Shown here: in pieces, positions 6,448 to 14,824 of the stretch
Layout of the letters: the number at the start of each line of letters is the position of its first letter
How positions within the stretch are numbered: the stretch's first letter is position 1
NCBI GenBank assembly: GCA_038255145.1
Contig: JBBSLP010000091.1
Location: forward strand, 1-15,550
Source of the DNA: WHTX01 sp038255145
Lineage (GTDB): Bacteria > Actinomycetota > Acidimicrobiia > Acidimicrobiales > CAIXPF01
DNA length: 15,550 nt
Direction: 5' to 3'
Translations under genes and position numbers: made by a program
Notes under the pieces: generated by a model
Seen by the model: only the letters and a program-made list of their open reading frames with translations
Database searches by the model: none
Told to the model about the DNA's origin: nothing

Positions 6448-7890
6448 TCACCAGGTGTCGACGGGGCGCTTCTTCTCCTTGGGCCGGGGCGGGCGGGGCA
6501 GGTGGGCCAGTAGACGGACGATCCGGGTGCGGGTGTCGGCGGGGTCGATGACGTCGTCGTGGGCGTTGACGTTGCGGGTGGCCGAGAATCCGTCGCTGTG
6601 GCCCAGTTCGACGGTGGGCCAGGCCACGGCCAGCACCGGGGTGCTACGGGCGTTGGTCGACCCCGTCATCACGTGGGGACCCATGCCCCGGCCCCGACGC
6701 AGCCGCACGCTGAACAGCGGGACCGTGCGGTGCTGGTGGGCCACGATGGGCCGGGTGTGCCAGCGGCTGACGCCGGGCTCGGTGGTGGCCACACCGTCGG
6801 CGTCGGTCCACGTGGTCACGCAGCCGTCGGTGTCGACCAGCACCACCAGGGGGAACTCGTAGGCGTCGCACAGTTCGACGAAACGGCCCACCTTCACCGC
6901 GGCCTGCTCGTCGATGACCCCGCCGGCCACCAGGGCCTGGCTGGCCAGCACCCCCACGCTGCGACCGCCCAGGCGGGCGAACCCGGTGACGATGGCGGGG
7001 GCGAAGGCGGGGCGCAGCTCGAAGAAGCTGGCCTCGTCGACCAGGGCCTCGATCACCGGCTTGACGTCGTAGGGGCCCTCCTCGGGAACCAGGGCGCCGA
7101 TGTCGGCCGCGGCGGGCGAGGCCACCCCCGAGGGCTCGTCGCGCTGGAAGGCCAGGTAGCGTCGGGCGGCGGCGATGGCCTGGGGCTCGTCGTCCACCAG
7201 CAGGTCGATGCCCCCGGTGAGCTCGTGCATCTCCACGCCGGCCAGCTGGTTGGCGGTGAGCTTGAGGCCCAGCGCCGCCTCGACCATGGGGGGGCCGCCC
7301 ATGCCCACCGACGAGCCCGAGGTGCCGATGACGACGTCGGAGAAGCCGGCCAGGCTGGCGTGGCCGGCGAAGGACGGTCCCGACACGATGGCGATGGACG
7401 GGACGAGTCCCGAGAGCTCGGCCATGCCGTCGAAGAGCTGGTAGCGGCCGAAGGGACCGTTGAGCTCGAGGTGGCCGAAGCCGGTGCGGGGGTGGCGGGC
7501 CCGGCTGCCGCCGCCGTCGACGAAGAACACCACCGGCCACAGGTGCTCACGGGCCAGGGCGAAGAGGCGTTCGAGCCGGGCCGCCCCGTAGCCGCCGCCC
7601 TTGTCGGTGTAGTCGGTGGACGAGGCGATGACGGTCTGGCCGTCGATGGTGCCGATGTGGTCGACACCGCCGGCCTCGGGGATCCAGCCTCCGCCATCAC
7701 CGGCTGAGGAGAGGTCCACGGCGGCGATGGTGCCGTAGGGGACGTCGGTACCCTCGTCGAGCAGGGCGGCGATGCGCTCGCGGGCGGTGAGCTTGCCCGT
7801 CTGGTGCACCCGGTCGGCGGCCGCAGGGCGCGCCTCGTCGAGCTGGGAGGCCTTGGCGGCGGCGAGGCTGTCGATGCGCTGGCGTTCCAC
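6448..7890 (-). CDS. Acyl-CoA carboxylase carboxyltransferase paralogue, N-half conserved
   Basis: A 480-residue carboxyltransferase (propionyl-/acetyl-CoA carboxylase beta family, two crotonase-like domains). Such enzymes move the carboxyl group from carboxybiotin to an acyl-CoA. The N-terminal half is well kept: GKLTARERIAALLDEG (32-47), FVDGGGSR (123-130), FAGHASLAGFSDVVI (174-188) and VGMGGPPMVEAALG (195-208). The C-terminal half is eroded. The usual PG-(F/I)-MVGPE loop after VDT is replaced by DGCVTTWTDADG (355-366). After VAWPTVELG (422-430) the GGMGLEGAV segment and the roughly 40 residues that follow are missing, and the chain jumps to DDVIDPADTRTRI. The GTG at 7888-7890 follows the neighbour's stop by 13 bases with AGGA upstream, so the two genes are co-transcribed. 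See the findings for the proposed heteromer. Confidence 0.88.
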   Translation of the reverse strand: MERQRIDSLAAAKASQLDEARPAAADRVHQTGKLTARERIAALLDEGTDVPYGTIAAVDLSSAGDGGGWIPEAGGVDHIGTIDGQTVIASSTDYTDKGGGYGAARLERLFALAREHLWPVVFFVDGGGSRARHPRTGFGHLELNGPFGRYQLFDGMAELSGLVPSIAIVSGPSFAGHASLAGFSDVVIGTSGSSVGMGGPPMVEAALGLKLTANQLAGVEMHELTGGIDLLVDDEPQAIAAARRYLAFQRDEPSGVASPAAADIGALVPEEGPYDVKPVIEALVDEASFFELRPAFAPAIVTGFARLGGRSVGVLASQALVAGGVIDEQAAVKVGRFVELCDAYEFPLVVLVDTDGCVTTWTDADGVATTEPGVSRWHTRPIVAHQHRTVPLFSVRLRRGRGMGPHVMTGSTNARSTPVLAVAWPTVELGHSDGFSATRNVNAHDDVIDPADTRTRIVRLLAHLPRPPRPKEKKRPVDTW

Positions 7891-7903
7891 GGTGCTTCGT
7901 CCT

Positions 7904-9391
7904 CTACCGGGGGTCGATGGGGTGCTTCTTGGCTGCGGGCAGCACCCGGGGCACCCGGGACAACATGGCCAAGATGCGGCCCCGGGTCTCCGTCGGCAGC
8001 ACCACGTCGTCGAACGAGCAGGTGCGCCCGGCCCGCACGCCCGAGGCCACGTCGCGCATCTGCTCGGCGTAGCCGTCACGGATGGCCCGCGCCTCCTGAG
8101 GGGTCTCGGCCGCCTGGATCTCTTTGCGCTTGACCAGGTAGGCGGCACCTTCGAGGGACATGCCCCCCGATTCGACCGACGGCCACGACAGGCGCAGCTC
8201 GGGCACCAGGCGGGACGAGCCGTAGCCCGACATGGCGTAGGGGCCGAGGCCGTAGGCCTTGCGCACCTGCACCGAGTACAGGGGCACGGTGCGGTGGTGG
8301 ATGGCGGAGAGGGGCCGGGCGTGGTGGCGGGCGATGCCGCCCCGTTCGGCGTCGGGGCCGACCATGTAGCCGGGGTTGTCGACGAAGGAGATGAGGGGCA
8401 GCTCGTAGGCGTCGCACAGCTCGACGAAGCGGGCCGCCTTGTCGGCGGCGACGCTGTCGATGGCCCCGGCGTTGGGGGACAGGGGCTGGTTGGCGAAGAT
8501 GCCCACGCTGCGCCCACCCAACCGGGCCAGGACGGTGATCATCGACGGCCCCCAGGCGCGGCCCAGCTCGAGCACGCTGTCCTCGTCGGCGAAGGCGTCG
8601 ACGAGCTTGCGCATGTCGTAGGCCCGGCGCCGGTTGTCGGGCACGATGGCGCCGATCTTGTCGTGGCTGGCCGAGGTCGTGCCGTCGGTGGGGTCGTCGA
8701 ACCAGGAGGCCAGGTAGCGTCGGGCGGCGGTCACGGCGTCGGCCTCGTCGTCGACGACCAGGTCGACCTCACCCCGGGCGGCCAGCTCCTCCACCGTGCG
8801 CTCGCTGGTGGTGGTGCCGTCGGCGTGGCGGCTGCCCACGGTGGCCCCTCGCACGCCGATGACCACGTCGCACAGGAAGGCCAGTCCGGCGTGGCCGTCG
8901 AGGGCCCGGCCGGTGACGATGGCGATGGTCGGCGACCAGCCCGACAGCTCGGCCAGGCCGTCGTACACGTCGAAGCGGCCCCTCGTGTAGACGACCACGG
9001 GGGGTAGGGGCAGGGGGTCGTCGGGGCGGGCCCCGTCACCGTCGACGAACACCACCAGGGGCCACCGGTTGGTGCGGGCCAGGTAGATGAGCTTGGCCAG
9101 CTTGCGCTGGTTGCGGTCGCTCTGGGTGCCGTCGAGCACGCTGCGGTCGTAGGACGCAGCCACCACCGGGTGACCGGCGATCTCGCCGACCCCTCCCACC
9201 AGCCCGTCGGCCACGGCGGTGTCGTCCACGTCCGACGTGCGCCCGGCCAGGGGGCCGTACTCGACGAACCCGCCGGTGCCGTCGGGGCCGGGCGGGTCGA
9301 GCAGGGCGTCCAGCCGGCGGCGGGCGTCGACGCACCCGGCCGCGGCGGTGGCGCGGGCGTCCAGGATCTGCTGGATGGCGTCGTGCTCCAC
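7904..9391 (-). CDS. Acyl-CoA carboxylase carboxyltransferase paralogue, C-half conserved
   Basis: A 495-residue member of the same family, first gene of the two-gene unit. Here the C-terminal half is the canonical one: GGRSVGIFANQP (292-303), AADKAARFVELCDAYELPL (315-333), VDNPGYMVGPDAE (337-349), VRKAYGLGPYAMSG (376-389), LSWPSVESGGMSLEGAAYLV (401-420) and the full following segment. The N-terminal half is weak: the GKLTARERI box is absent, FAGNA is replaced by LDGHA (165-169), and the GMGGP-type loop by GSRHADGTTTSERT (186-199). The start is the GTG at 9389-9391, chosen for the GAGGGGG a few bases upstream; an ATG at 9448 would add a poor Pro/Arg-rich tail. The substrate is unknown. It needs a biotin carboxylase and carrier from elsewhere or from the broken single-chain enzyme upstream. 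Confidence 0.88.
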   Translation of the reverse strand: MEHDAIQQILDARATAAAGCVDARRRLDALLDPPGPDGTGGFVEYGPLAGRTSDVDDTAVADGLVGGVGEIAGHPVVAASYDRSVLDGTQSDRNQRKLAKLIYLARTNRWPLVVFVDGDGARPDDPLPLPPVVVYTRGRFDVYDGLAELSGWSPTIAIVTGRALDGHAGLAFLCDVVIGVRGATVGSRHADGTTTSERTVEELAARGEVDLVVDDEADAVTAARRYLASWFDDPTDGTTSASHDKIGAIVPDNRRRAYDMRKLVDAFADEDSVLELGRAWGPSMITVLARLGGRSVGIFANQPLSPNAGAIDSVAADKAARFVELCDAYELPLISFVDNPGYMVGPDAERGGIARHHARPLSAIHHRTVPLYSVQVRKAYGLGPYAMSGYGSSRLVPELRLSWPSVESGGMSLEGAAYLVKRKEIQAAETPQEARAIRDGYAEQMRDVASGVRAGRTCSFDDVVLPTETRGRILAMLSRVPRVLPAAKKHPIDPR

Positions 9392-9407
9392 CGGCCCCCT
9401 CGTCGGT

Positions 9408-9421
9408 TCCCCCCGGGGGGA
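9408..9421. promoter_or_regulatory. 14-bp perfect GC palindrome before the carboxyltransferase pair
   Basis: TCCCCCCGGGGGGA is perfectly symmetrical and lies 16 bases upstream of the GTG start at 9391, in the 141-bp gap after the YihY gene. It could be an operator for the pair or part of a terminator for the YihY gene; its G/C-only core makes chance symmetry possible. Nothing else was seen in the gap. Confidence 0.25.
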
Positions 9422-9532
9422 CCTGCGCCACCCCGGCCCTGGGGGCACTCTTGCACAGCTGGCCCCGGTGGTCAGTTCCGTGGCCGTGGGCGGGTGCTGG
9501 CCGTGCCGCGCTGTGCCGGGCCGGCGCTTCGG

Positions 9533-10507
9533 TCAGCTCCTCCGTCGTGCCCTCGTGGCGACGTGGTTGCCGGCCCGGCGCGCCTGGTGCGCCATCCAGC
9601 GACCGGGGTCGAGCGCAGGGCGGGTGGGCACCACGCCCTTGCGGCTGGCCAGCACCGCGTTGAGCTCACCGCCGGTCAGCAGGCCGAGGGCCAAGAGGTA
9701 CAGCCAGAACACCAGGGTGAGGCCCCCCCCGATCACGCCGAACACCTCGTTGCCCCCCAGCCCCGCCCCGAGGTAGAGCCGCAGGCCGACCGTCGCCCCC
9801 AGCCAGGAGGCGGTCGCCAACACGGCGCCCGGCACGTGCCAGCGCCAGGCGGTGCGCTCGAAGGGTCCGAAGTGGAAGACCAGCGTCGTCCACGCCGTGA
9901 CGAGCAGGGCCGTTGTCGGCAGGCGCAGCCAGGCCCAGGCGACGGCGAACGTGTGGGTGGCGTGCAGCGCCTCGGCCGCCTCCGTGCCCCCGCCGAGGAG
10001 CGGCCCCAGCACCAGCACGGCGAGCACCAGCAGGGACACCAGCACCGTCCCCACGCCGAGCCCGAACGCAGTGACCCGGCGACCCACCCACGTGCGTCGT
10101 TCGTCGATGTCGTAGGCCAGGTCGAGACCCCGGATGACGGCGGCGAAGCCCCGGGACACCGACCACAGGGCGCCGAGGATGCCGAAGCTGAGCACACCGG
10201 TGTTCGGCTCCTCGAAGAGGTGCTCGACGGCGGCGATGGTGGGGCTGCCCTCGTCGCTGAGCACCCGTTCGAGCAGCTCCACCGTGGCCTGCTGTGCCCG
10301 GTCGGCCAGCTCCTGTCCCACCAGGCGCTCGAGCCAGTGCAGCGCGGCCGAGCAGGCCAGCAGTGCCGGGAAGACGCTGAGCAGCCCGAAGAAGGCGATC
10401 TCGGCCCCGAGGCCGGTGACCCGGTCCGTCCGCCACTCCCGGGCGACGTCGGCCGCCACCTCCCGCGTCGCCTTGGCCCAAGGGCCGAGGACCGCTGCGA
10501 TGGACAT
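9533..10507 (-). CDS. YihY/BrkB (UPF0761) family inner-membrane protein
   Basis: A 324-residue integral membrane protein of the YihY/virulence factor BrkB family, annotated in many genomes but of uncertain function (once misnamed ribonuclease BN). Hydrophobic segments lie near residues 33-58, 105-128, 145-172, 187-213, 225-250 and 255-287, giving about six helices. The first, with GLGAEIAFFGLLSVFPALL (32-50), and the last, ending in TGGELNAVLA (278-287), carry the family marks. The ATG at 10505-10507 is chosen for GGAGG 8 bases upstream. It shares the strand and gap sizes of the carboxylase genes on both sides, but there is no functional link I can support; it may only be carried along. Confidence 0.88.
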   Translation of the reverse strand: MSIAAVLGPWAKATREVAADVAREWRTDRVTGLGAEIAFFGLLSVFPALLACSAALHWLERLVGQELADRAQQATVELLERVLSDEGSPTIAAVEHLFEEPNTGVLSFGILGALWSVSRGFAAVIRGLDLAYDIDERRTWVGRRVTAFGLGVGTVLVSLLVLAVLVLGPLLGGGTEAAEALHATHTFAVAWAWLRLPTTALLVTAWTTLVFHFGPFERTAWRWHVPGAVLATASWLGATVGLRLYLGAGLGGNEVFGVIGGGLTLVFWLYLLALGLLTGGELNAVLASRKGVVPTRPALDPGRWMAHQARRAGNHVATRARRRS

Positions 10508-10624
10508 CGTCGTTGCCTCCGGGATCGGGGCCGGCTGGGCCTCACCGGCCGCGACCCCGGCTCGGTCCCTCCCTGGTGTACCCGTCCCCCGGTCGGCCAC
10601 CCCTGCGGGCGGACCGGTGCGCGC

Positions 10625-12121
10625 CTAGGGCCGGAACTGCAAGGGCCGGGGGACCAGGCGGGCGGGGTGGGAGGTGACCCGGTAGGCGGTCTCCACCCAT
10701 TCGCACACCAGGCGGCGGGTGTCGCGGGGGTCGACCATCTCCTCGATCTGGAACCGGTTCAGCGGTCCCACCGGGCCCCGGACGCTCTCGATGCGGGCGT
10801 TGAGCTCGGCCCGCAGCGCGGCGGGGTCCTCGGATTCGGCCAGCTGGCGCTTGTAGGCGGCCTCGATCCCGCCCTCGGGGGGGATGCCGCCCACGTCGGC
10901 CGACGGCCACGTCACCCGCATGGAGGGCTGGGCCTGGGGGGTGGCGAAGTTGTTGCCGGCCACCCCGAACGAGCGGCGCATGAGCACGGTGAAGATGGGC
11001 ACGCTGACCTGGGCGAAGGCCACCATCCACTCCGCCCCCCGGCGGATGGTGCCGGCGATCTCGTGCTCGAGGCCGACGGCGAAACCGGGGTTGTCGACCA
11101 GGTTGAGCACGGGGATGTGGAACAGGTCGCACAGGTCGAGGTGGCGGGTCAGCTTCGAGCAGCCGTCGGCGGTGATGGCCCCACCGTTCACGTGGCGGCT
11201 GTCCGAGGCGATCACCCCCAGGGGGTGGCCGTTGAAGCGCACGAACCCCGTGACCTGGTCCGTCGCCCACAACGGGCCGATCTCGAAGAACGAACCGTCG
11301 TCCGCCATCAGCTCGATGGCCCGGCGCACGTCGAACGTGGTCGTCCGCTTGCGGGGGATGAGGGTGAACAGCTCCTCGTCACGCCGGTCGGGCGGATCGG
11401 CAGCCCGGGGGGCCAGCACCGGCGGCGCCTCGTACACCGACGAGGGCAGGTAGGACAGGAAGCGGCGGGTGATCTCGGCCGCCTCCTCCTCGGTCTCGGC
11501 CAGGTTGTCCACCGACCCGTTGCGGCAGTGGATGCGCCAGTCGCCCAGGTCCTCCTTGGTGATGTCGTAGCCCATGGCGTGGCTCACGACGGGGGGACCG
11601 GCCACGAACAGCTGGGCGATGTCGCGGACCATGACCGAGAAGTGGCCGAGCACGGCCTTGGCCGCACCGATGCCCACCACAGAGCCCAACAGCATGTTCA
11701 CCACGGGCACGGTGGCCAACTGCTCGGTGTACGCCGTGCTGCCCAGGTGCCCGGGCAGGAACGAGCCACCGCCGCCGGCCACCCGGGGCCGCCCCGCGGT
11801 GATGGCGCCCGAGCTCTCCTTGGCCGTGCTCTCGCCGTCCTTCTTCTGCTCGGGGACCATGGCGGCCACGCTGCCCCCACCCGACGACCCGTCGAGCAGG
11901 CGCACCGAGGGCGTCCGCAGCTCGATGGACAGCTTGTCGAGGTAGAAGCTCTTGGCCCCGATGGCGCCGTCGGCGTGTCCGCCCCGGGAGGTGAAGTCGT
12001 CGGCGCACACGATGGTGGGCCGACCCTCGACGGTGCCCCGGCCGCCCACGTGGTTGGCGGGGGTGAACGCGGCCACCTGCCCGTAGTCGTCGTAGGAGGC
12101 GAAGCCGGCCAGGCTGCCCAC
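10625..12121 (-). CDS. Carboxyltransferase fragment of the broken carboxylase
   Basis: Downstream of the TAG the frame is open to 10625 and encodes the carboxyltransferase domains, 498 residues from the first GTG (12119-12121). Marks are LLDGSSGGGSVAAM in the N-domain, AQLFVAGPPVV, VDNPGFAVGLEHE in the C-domain, RRSFGVAGNNFATP and RVTWPSADVGGIPPEGG, ending in DPRDTRRLV. Both halves look functional. No ribosome-binding site precedes the GTG, so separate expression is doubtful, and the true N-terminal edge of the domain (RQRNRGKLNCR) lies before the TAG. The 117-bp gap to the YihY start holds only that gene's ribosome-binding site. Confidence 0.7.
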   Translation of the reverse strand: MGSLAGFASYDDYGQVAAFTPANHVGGRGTVEGRPTIVCADDFTSRGGHADGAIGAKSFYLDKLSIELRTPSVRLLDGSSGGGSVAAMVPEQKKDGESTAKESSGAITAGRPRVAGGGGSFLPGHLGSTAYTEQLATVPVVNMLLGSVVGIGAAKAVLGHFSVMVRDIAQLFVAGPPVVSHAMGYDITKEDLGDWRIHCRNGSVDNLAETEEEAAEITRRFLSYLPSSVYEAPPVLAPRAADPPDRRDEELFTLIPRKRTTTFDVRRAIELMADDGSFFEIGPLWATDQVTGFVRFNGHPLGVIASDSRHVNGGAITADGCSKLTRHLDLCDLFHIPVLNLVDNPGFAVGLEHEIAGTIRRGAEWMVAFAQVSVPIFTVLMRRSFGVAGNNFATPQAQPSMRVTWPSADVGGIPPEGGIEAAYKRQLAESEDPAALRAELNARIESVRGPVGPLNRFQIEEMVDPRDTRRLVCEWVETAYRVTSHPARLVPRPLQFRP

Positions 12122-14049
12122 CTCGCGGAACGAGCCGTCGTCGAGCAGCAGGGCGATGCGCTAGCGGCAGTTGAGCTTGCCCCGGTTGCGCTGGCGAACC
12201 ACGCCGGGTTCGTCGGACCCGGGGGCCAGTCGGGCCGCAGCCAGGTCCTGCAGGGCCTTGACCTCGTCGAGCACCGGGGCCCAGGTGTCGTCGCGGTCGC
12301 GCTCCCGGGCCGGGCCACTGCCGTTGGACCCTGCGCCCCCGGGGGTGATGACGGCCACCACCTGGCCGGCGCCCACGGTGTCGCCGGGGGACAGGTCCTG
12401 CACGGCGCTGACCACGCCGGCCACCGGGCCACCACCACGGTCTCCATCTTCATGGCGTTGACCACGATGACGGTGTCCCCCGCGGCCACGGTGTCGCCCA
12501 CGGCCACGGCCAGTTCGACCACGGCGCTGAGCATGGGGCAGGCCACGGCCCGCTGGCCCTCGTCCACGTCGAGCACCGGGGCCAGGGAAGCAGCGGGCAC
12601 CGGTGGCTCGAGCGGACCGCCGCCGCCCAGGGCGGCGACGGCGTCGTCGAGGAAGCTCAGGGCGCCCCCGGTGGCCGGCGCCCCTGCGCTGACCAGCAGG
12701 GGTTCCTCGGCCAACAGCGAGGTGCGGGCGTCGCCGGCCCGCACGTCGGGGTGGGCGAGGATGGCCCGTAGTTGACCCAGGTTGGTGGGCAGCCCGGCGA
12801 TGTGGAACTCGTCGAGGGCCCGCAGGGTGCGGTCGACGGCGGCGGCGTAGCTCGAGGTCACGCCGACCGAACCGATGACCTTGGCCAGCAGGGGATCGAA
12901 CTGGGGTGGCGGGGTGTAGCCCACGTAGCCGCAGGCGTCGACCCGCACGCCGGGACCCGAGGGCTCCTTGTAGGCGACCAGCGTGCCGGTGCCCGTGGCC
13001 ACCACCCTTGCCTGTACGGCGAAGCCCCGGGGTTGGCCCACGGCGGCCTGATCACCCAGGCCCAGGGAGCCCAGGGAGGCGCCGCCGGCCAGGTGGAACT
13101 GGGCCTCGACCAGGTCGACGCCGGTGACCTGCTCGGTGACGGTGTGCTCGACCTGGATGCGGGCGTTGGCCTCGATGAAGTAGTGGTCCCCGGTCTCCGG
13201 CGACACCAGGAACTCGACGGTGCCGGCGCTGACGTAACCCGCCGCTCGAGCCAGGGTGACGGCGTCGGCCAGGATCCGGGCCTTCACGGCGTCGTCGAGG
13301 GCGGGGGCGGGGGCCACCTCGACCACCTTCTGGTTGCGCAGCTGCACCGAGCAGTCACGCTCGTGGAGGTGGACGACGTCGCCGAACACGTCGGCCAGGA
13401 TCTGGACCTCGATGTGGCGGGGGCGGACGACGAGGCGCTCGACGAAGACCGAGCCGTCACCGAAGGCGGCCGCGGCCTCGCTGCGGCAGCGCTCGAAGGC
13501 CTCGGCCACCTCGGCAGCGTCGTGCACGGCCCGCATGCCCCGACCGCCACCACCGGCCGCGGCCTTGAGCATGACCGGGTAGCCGATGGCGTCGGCCACG
13601 TCTCGGGCCTCCGCCGCCGAGGCCAGCGGGGCGGTGCTGCCGGGCACGACGGGGATGCCCAGGGACTGGGCCAGGGCCCGGGCCGCCACCTTGTCCCCGA
13701 AGAGGGCCAGGGCCGAGGGCGGGGGACCGATGAAGGTCAGGCCCTCGGCCGCGCAGCGCTCGGCGAAGGCGGCGTTCTCGGCCAGGAAGCCGTAACCGGG
13801 GTGCACGCAGTCGCAGCCGGTGGCCTTGGCCACGTCGATGAGGGCGTCGACGTCGAGGTAGGCGGCCACCCCGTCGGACGCGCTCTTCAGCTCGCGGGCT
13901 TCGGTGGCCAGCTTGGTGTGCAGGGAGGTGGCGTCGACGGAGGCGTAGACGGCCACCGACTCGATGCCCAGCGAGGCCGCGGCCTCGGCGATGCGGATGG
14001 CGATCTCGCCCCGGTTGCTGATCAACACTCGCTGGTGCAGGCCCACCAC
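11698..14049 (-). CDS. Biotin carboxylase + biotin carrier fragment of the broken carboxylase
   Basis: As it stands, translation from the GTG at 14049 gives 783 residues, of which the first 541 or so are native and the rest is an out-of-frame tail over the carboxyltransferase region. Biotin carboxylase marks are RVLISNRGEIAIR (7-19), HPGYGFLAEN (83-92), the ATP-grasp glycine loop KAAAGGGGRGM (162-172), HLHERDCSVQLRNQK (227-241) and EANARIQVEHTVTEQ (293-307). The carrier motif is AMKME with the biotin-accepting Lys534. This part would carboxylate biotin with ATP and bicarbonate. The carrier domain lacks its C-terminal strands because of the frameshift, so the fragment is probably inactive as a carrier. 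A PC-type NARIQVEH replaces the more usual NTRLQVEH. Confidence 0.7.
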   Translation of the reverse strand: MVGLHQRVLISNRGEIAIRIAEAAASLGIESVAVYASVDATSLHTKLATEARELKSASDGVAAYLDVDALIDVAKATGCDCVHPGYGFLAENAAFAERCAAEGLTFIGPPPSALALFGDKVAARALAQSLGIPVVPGSTAPLASAAEARDVADAIGYPVMLKAAAGGGGRGMRAVHDAAEVAEAFERCRSEAAAAFGDGSVFVERLVVRPRHIEVQILADVFGDVVHLHERDCSVQLRNQKVVEVAPAPALDDAVKARILADAVTLARAAGYVSAGTVEFLVSPETGDHYFIEANARIQVEHTVTEQVTGVDLVEAQFHLAGGASLGSLGLGDQAAVGQPRGFAVQARVVATGTGTLVAYKEPSGPGVRVDACGYVGYTPPPQFDPLLAKVIGSVGVTSSYAAAVDRTLRALDEFHIAGLPTNLGQLRAILAHPDVRAGDARTSLLAEEPLLVSAGAPATGGALSFLDDAVAALGGGGPLEPPVPAASLAPVLDVDEGQRAVACPMLSAVVELAVAVGDTVAAGDTVIVVNAMKMETVVVARWPAWSAPCRTCPPATPWAPARWWPSSPPGAQGPTAVARPGSATATTPGPRCSTRSRPCRTWLRPDWPPGPTNPAWFASATGASSTAASASPCCSTTARSARWAAWPASPPTTTTGRWPRSPPPTTWAAGAPSRVGPPSCAPTTSPPGADTPTAPSGPRASTSTSCPSSCGRPRCACSTGRRVGAAWPPWSPSRRRTARARPRRARAPSPRGGPGWPAAVARSCPGTWAARRTPSSWPPCPW

Positions 14050-14253
14050 TACCCCCTCGGCGCGCCGGGCCAGGGGGCCCGGGCAACGGGGGCGAGACTG
14101 ATCCAGCCAGGTCGAGGTTGTCCAGCCCTGGTGGACCGCCGCCGGCGAGAGCGCACAGTTTCGGGCGCCGGCGACGTCATAGGTGGAAGGACCGCCCGCG
14201 CCGGACGGCGAAGGCGATGTGTCCGGCGCCGACGAGGACAGGAGACGAGCTCG
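14050..14253. other. Divergent intergenic region, no clear promoter
   Basis: This 204-bp gap separates the carboxylase (-) from the TIGR03086-like gene (+). It contains the GAGGGGG ribosome-binding site of the former and AGGAG (14240-14244) of the latter. GC-rich inverted repeats are present, but I see no convincing -10/-35 pair on either strand. Confidence 0.5.
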
Positions 14254-14808
14254 ATGAGCGACGTTGGTGAGCGCTACCGCAAGGTGGCCGCACGGTTCAC
14301 GGAGACGGCCCGAGGCGTGCCCGAGGGGGGCTGGGAGGCGCCGGCCCCGTGTGAGGGCTGGGTGGCCCGCGACGTCGTGGGCCACCTGGTGTCATGGGTG
14401 CCCGGCGTCCTCGAGTCCGGCGCTGGCGTCGACCTCCCCACCGGGCCGTCCGTGGATGACGACCCCGTGGCGGCGTGGCTGGCCATGAGCGACGGCATCC
14501 AGGCCGTGCTCGACGAGCCCGGGGTGGAGGAGCGGCGCTTCTCCCACCCCCAGGCCGGCGACCACAGCCTGGATGGGGCCATCGCCATGCTCGTCCTCGG
14601 CGACGTGCTGTTGCACACCTGGGACCTGGCCCGGGCCACCGGGCAGGACGAGACCCTCGACCCTGACGAGGTCAGGGGGATGTTGGCCGGCATGCTGCCG
14701 ATCGACGAGATCCTGCGCCAGAGCGGCCACTACGGGCCCAAGGTGGCGGTGCCCGACGACGCCGACGACCAGACCAAGCTGATCGCCTTCATCGGCCGCC
14801 AGCCCTGA
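14254..14808 (+). CDS. TIGR03086-like, DinB/mycothiol-dependent-type metal-binding protein
   Basis: A 184-residue protein of the actinobacterial TIGR03086 / maleylpyruvate isomerase N-terminal (DinB-like four-helix) type. The family binds a divalent metal and in several members uses mycothiol as a thiol cofactor. Marks are the N-terminal helix RYRKVAARFTETARGV, PCEGWVARDVVGHLVSW with His44, and GDVLLHTWDLARATGQDE with Asp117, His121 and Asp124, where the family's metal ligands lie. The length is normal for the single-domain form. AGGAG at 14240-14244 sits 9 bases before the ATG. It converges on the hydrolase gene with 16 bases between. The reaction is unknown. Confidence 0.85.
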   Translation: MSDVGERYRKVAARFTETARGVPEGGWEAPAPCEGWVARDVVGHLVSWVPGVLESGAGVDLPTGPSVDDDPVAAWLAMSDGIQAVLDEPGVEERRFSHPQAGDHSLDGAIAMLVLGDVLLHTWDLARATGQDETLDPDEVRGMLAGMLPIDEILRQSGHYGPKVAVPDDADDQTKLIAFIGRQP

Positions 14809-14824
14809 CCGGCGAGGTCCTTCC

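Larger units (their letters stand above)
10625..14049 (-). pseudogene. Single-chain BC-BCCP-CT acyl-CoA carboxylase, broken by frameshift and stop
   Basis: Read through two lesions, this is one gene of 1141 codons (about 120 kDa) with biotin carboxylase (1-450), carrier domain (about 495-570) and carboxyltransferase (about 610-1141) in one chain. That is the layout of the long-chain acyl-CoA carboxylase (LCC) known from Mycobacterium avium subsp. paratuberculosis. Lesion 1: after VNAMKMETVVVA the frame is lost, and one extra G in the GGG run at 12426-12428 (+ strand) would restore PVAGVVSAVQDLSPGDTV. Lesion 2: TAG at 12161-12163 replaces a codon, probably GAG, within GKLNCR*RIALLLDDGSF, matching the conserved GKLTARERI box. 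Everything else is conserved and in frame, so the decay is recent or the lesions are assembly errors. The GTG start at 14049 follows GAGGGGGTA. Fragments are listed separately. Confidence 0.8.

Noticed and set aside
11698..12425. C-terminal tail of the 783-residue biotin carboxylase frame as a real domain
   Set aside because: It is Arg/Pro/Ser/Trp-rich and lies out of frame over the conserved carboxyltransferase sequence, so it is a frameshift product.
9170..12775. A 1201-codon open frame on the + strand
   Set aside because: It lies antisense to the carboxyltransferase, YihY and carboxylase genes and has a Gly/His/Val-rich composition with no motifs. It is a by-product of very high GC content.
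12772..14253. Long upstream extension of the TIGR03086-like frame
   Set aside because: The frame is open but antisense to biotin carboxylase. The family homology and the AGGAG site place the start at 14254.
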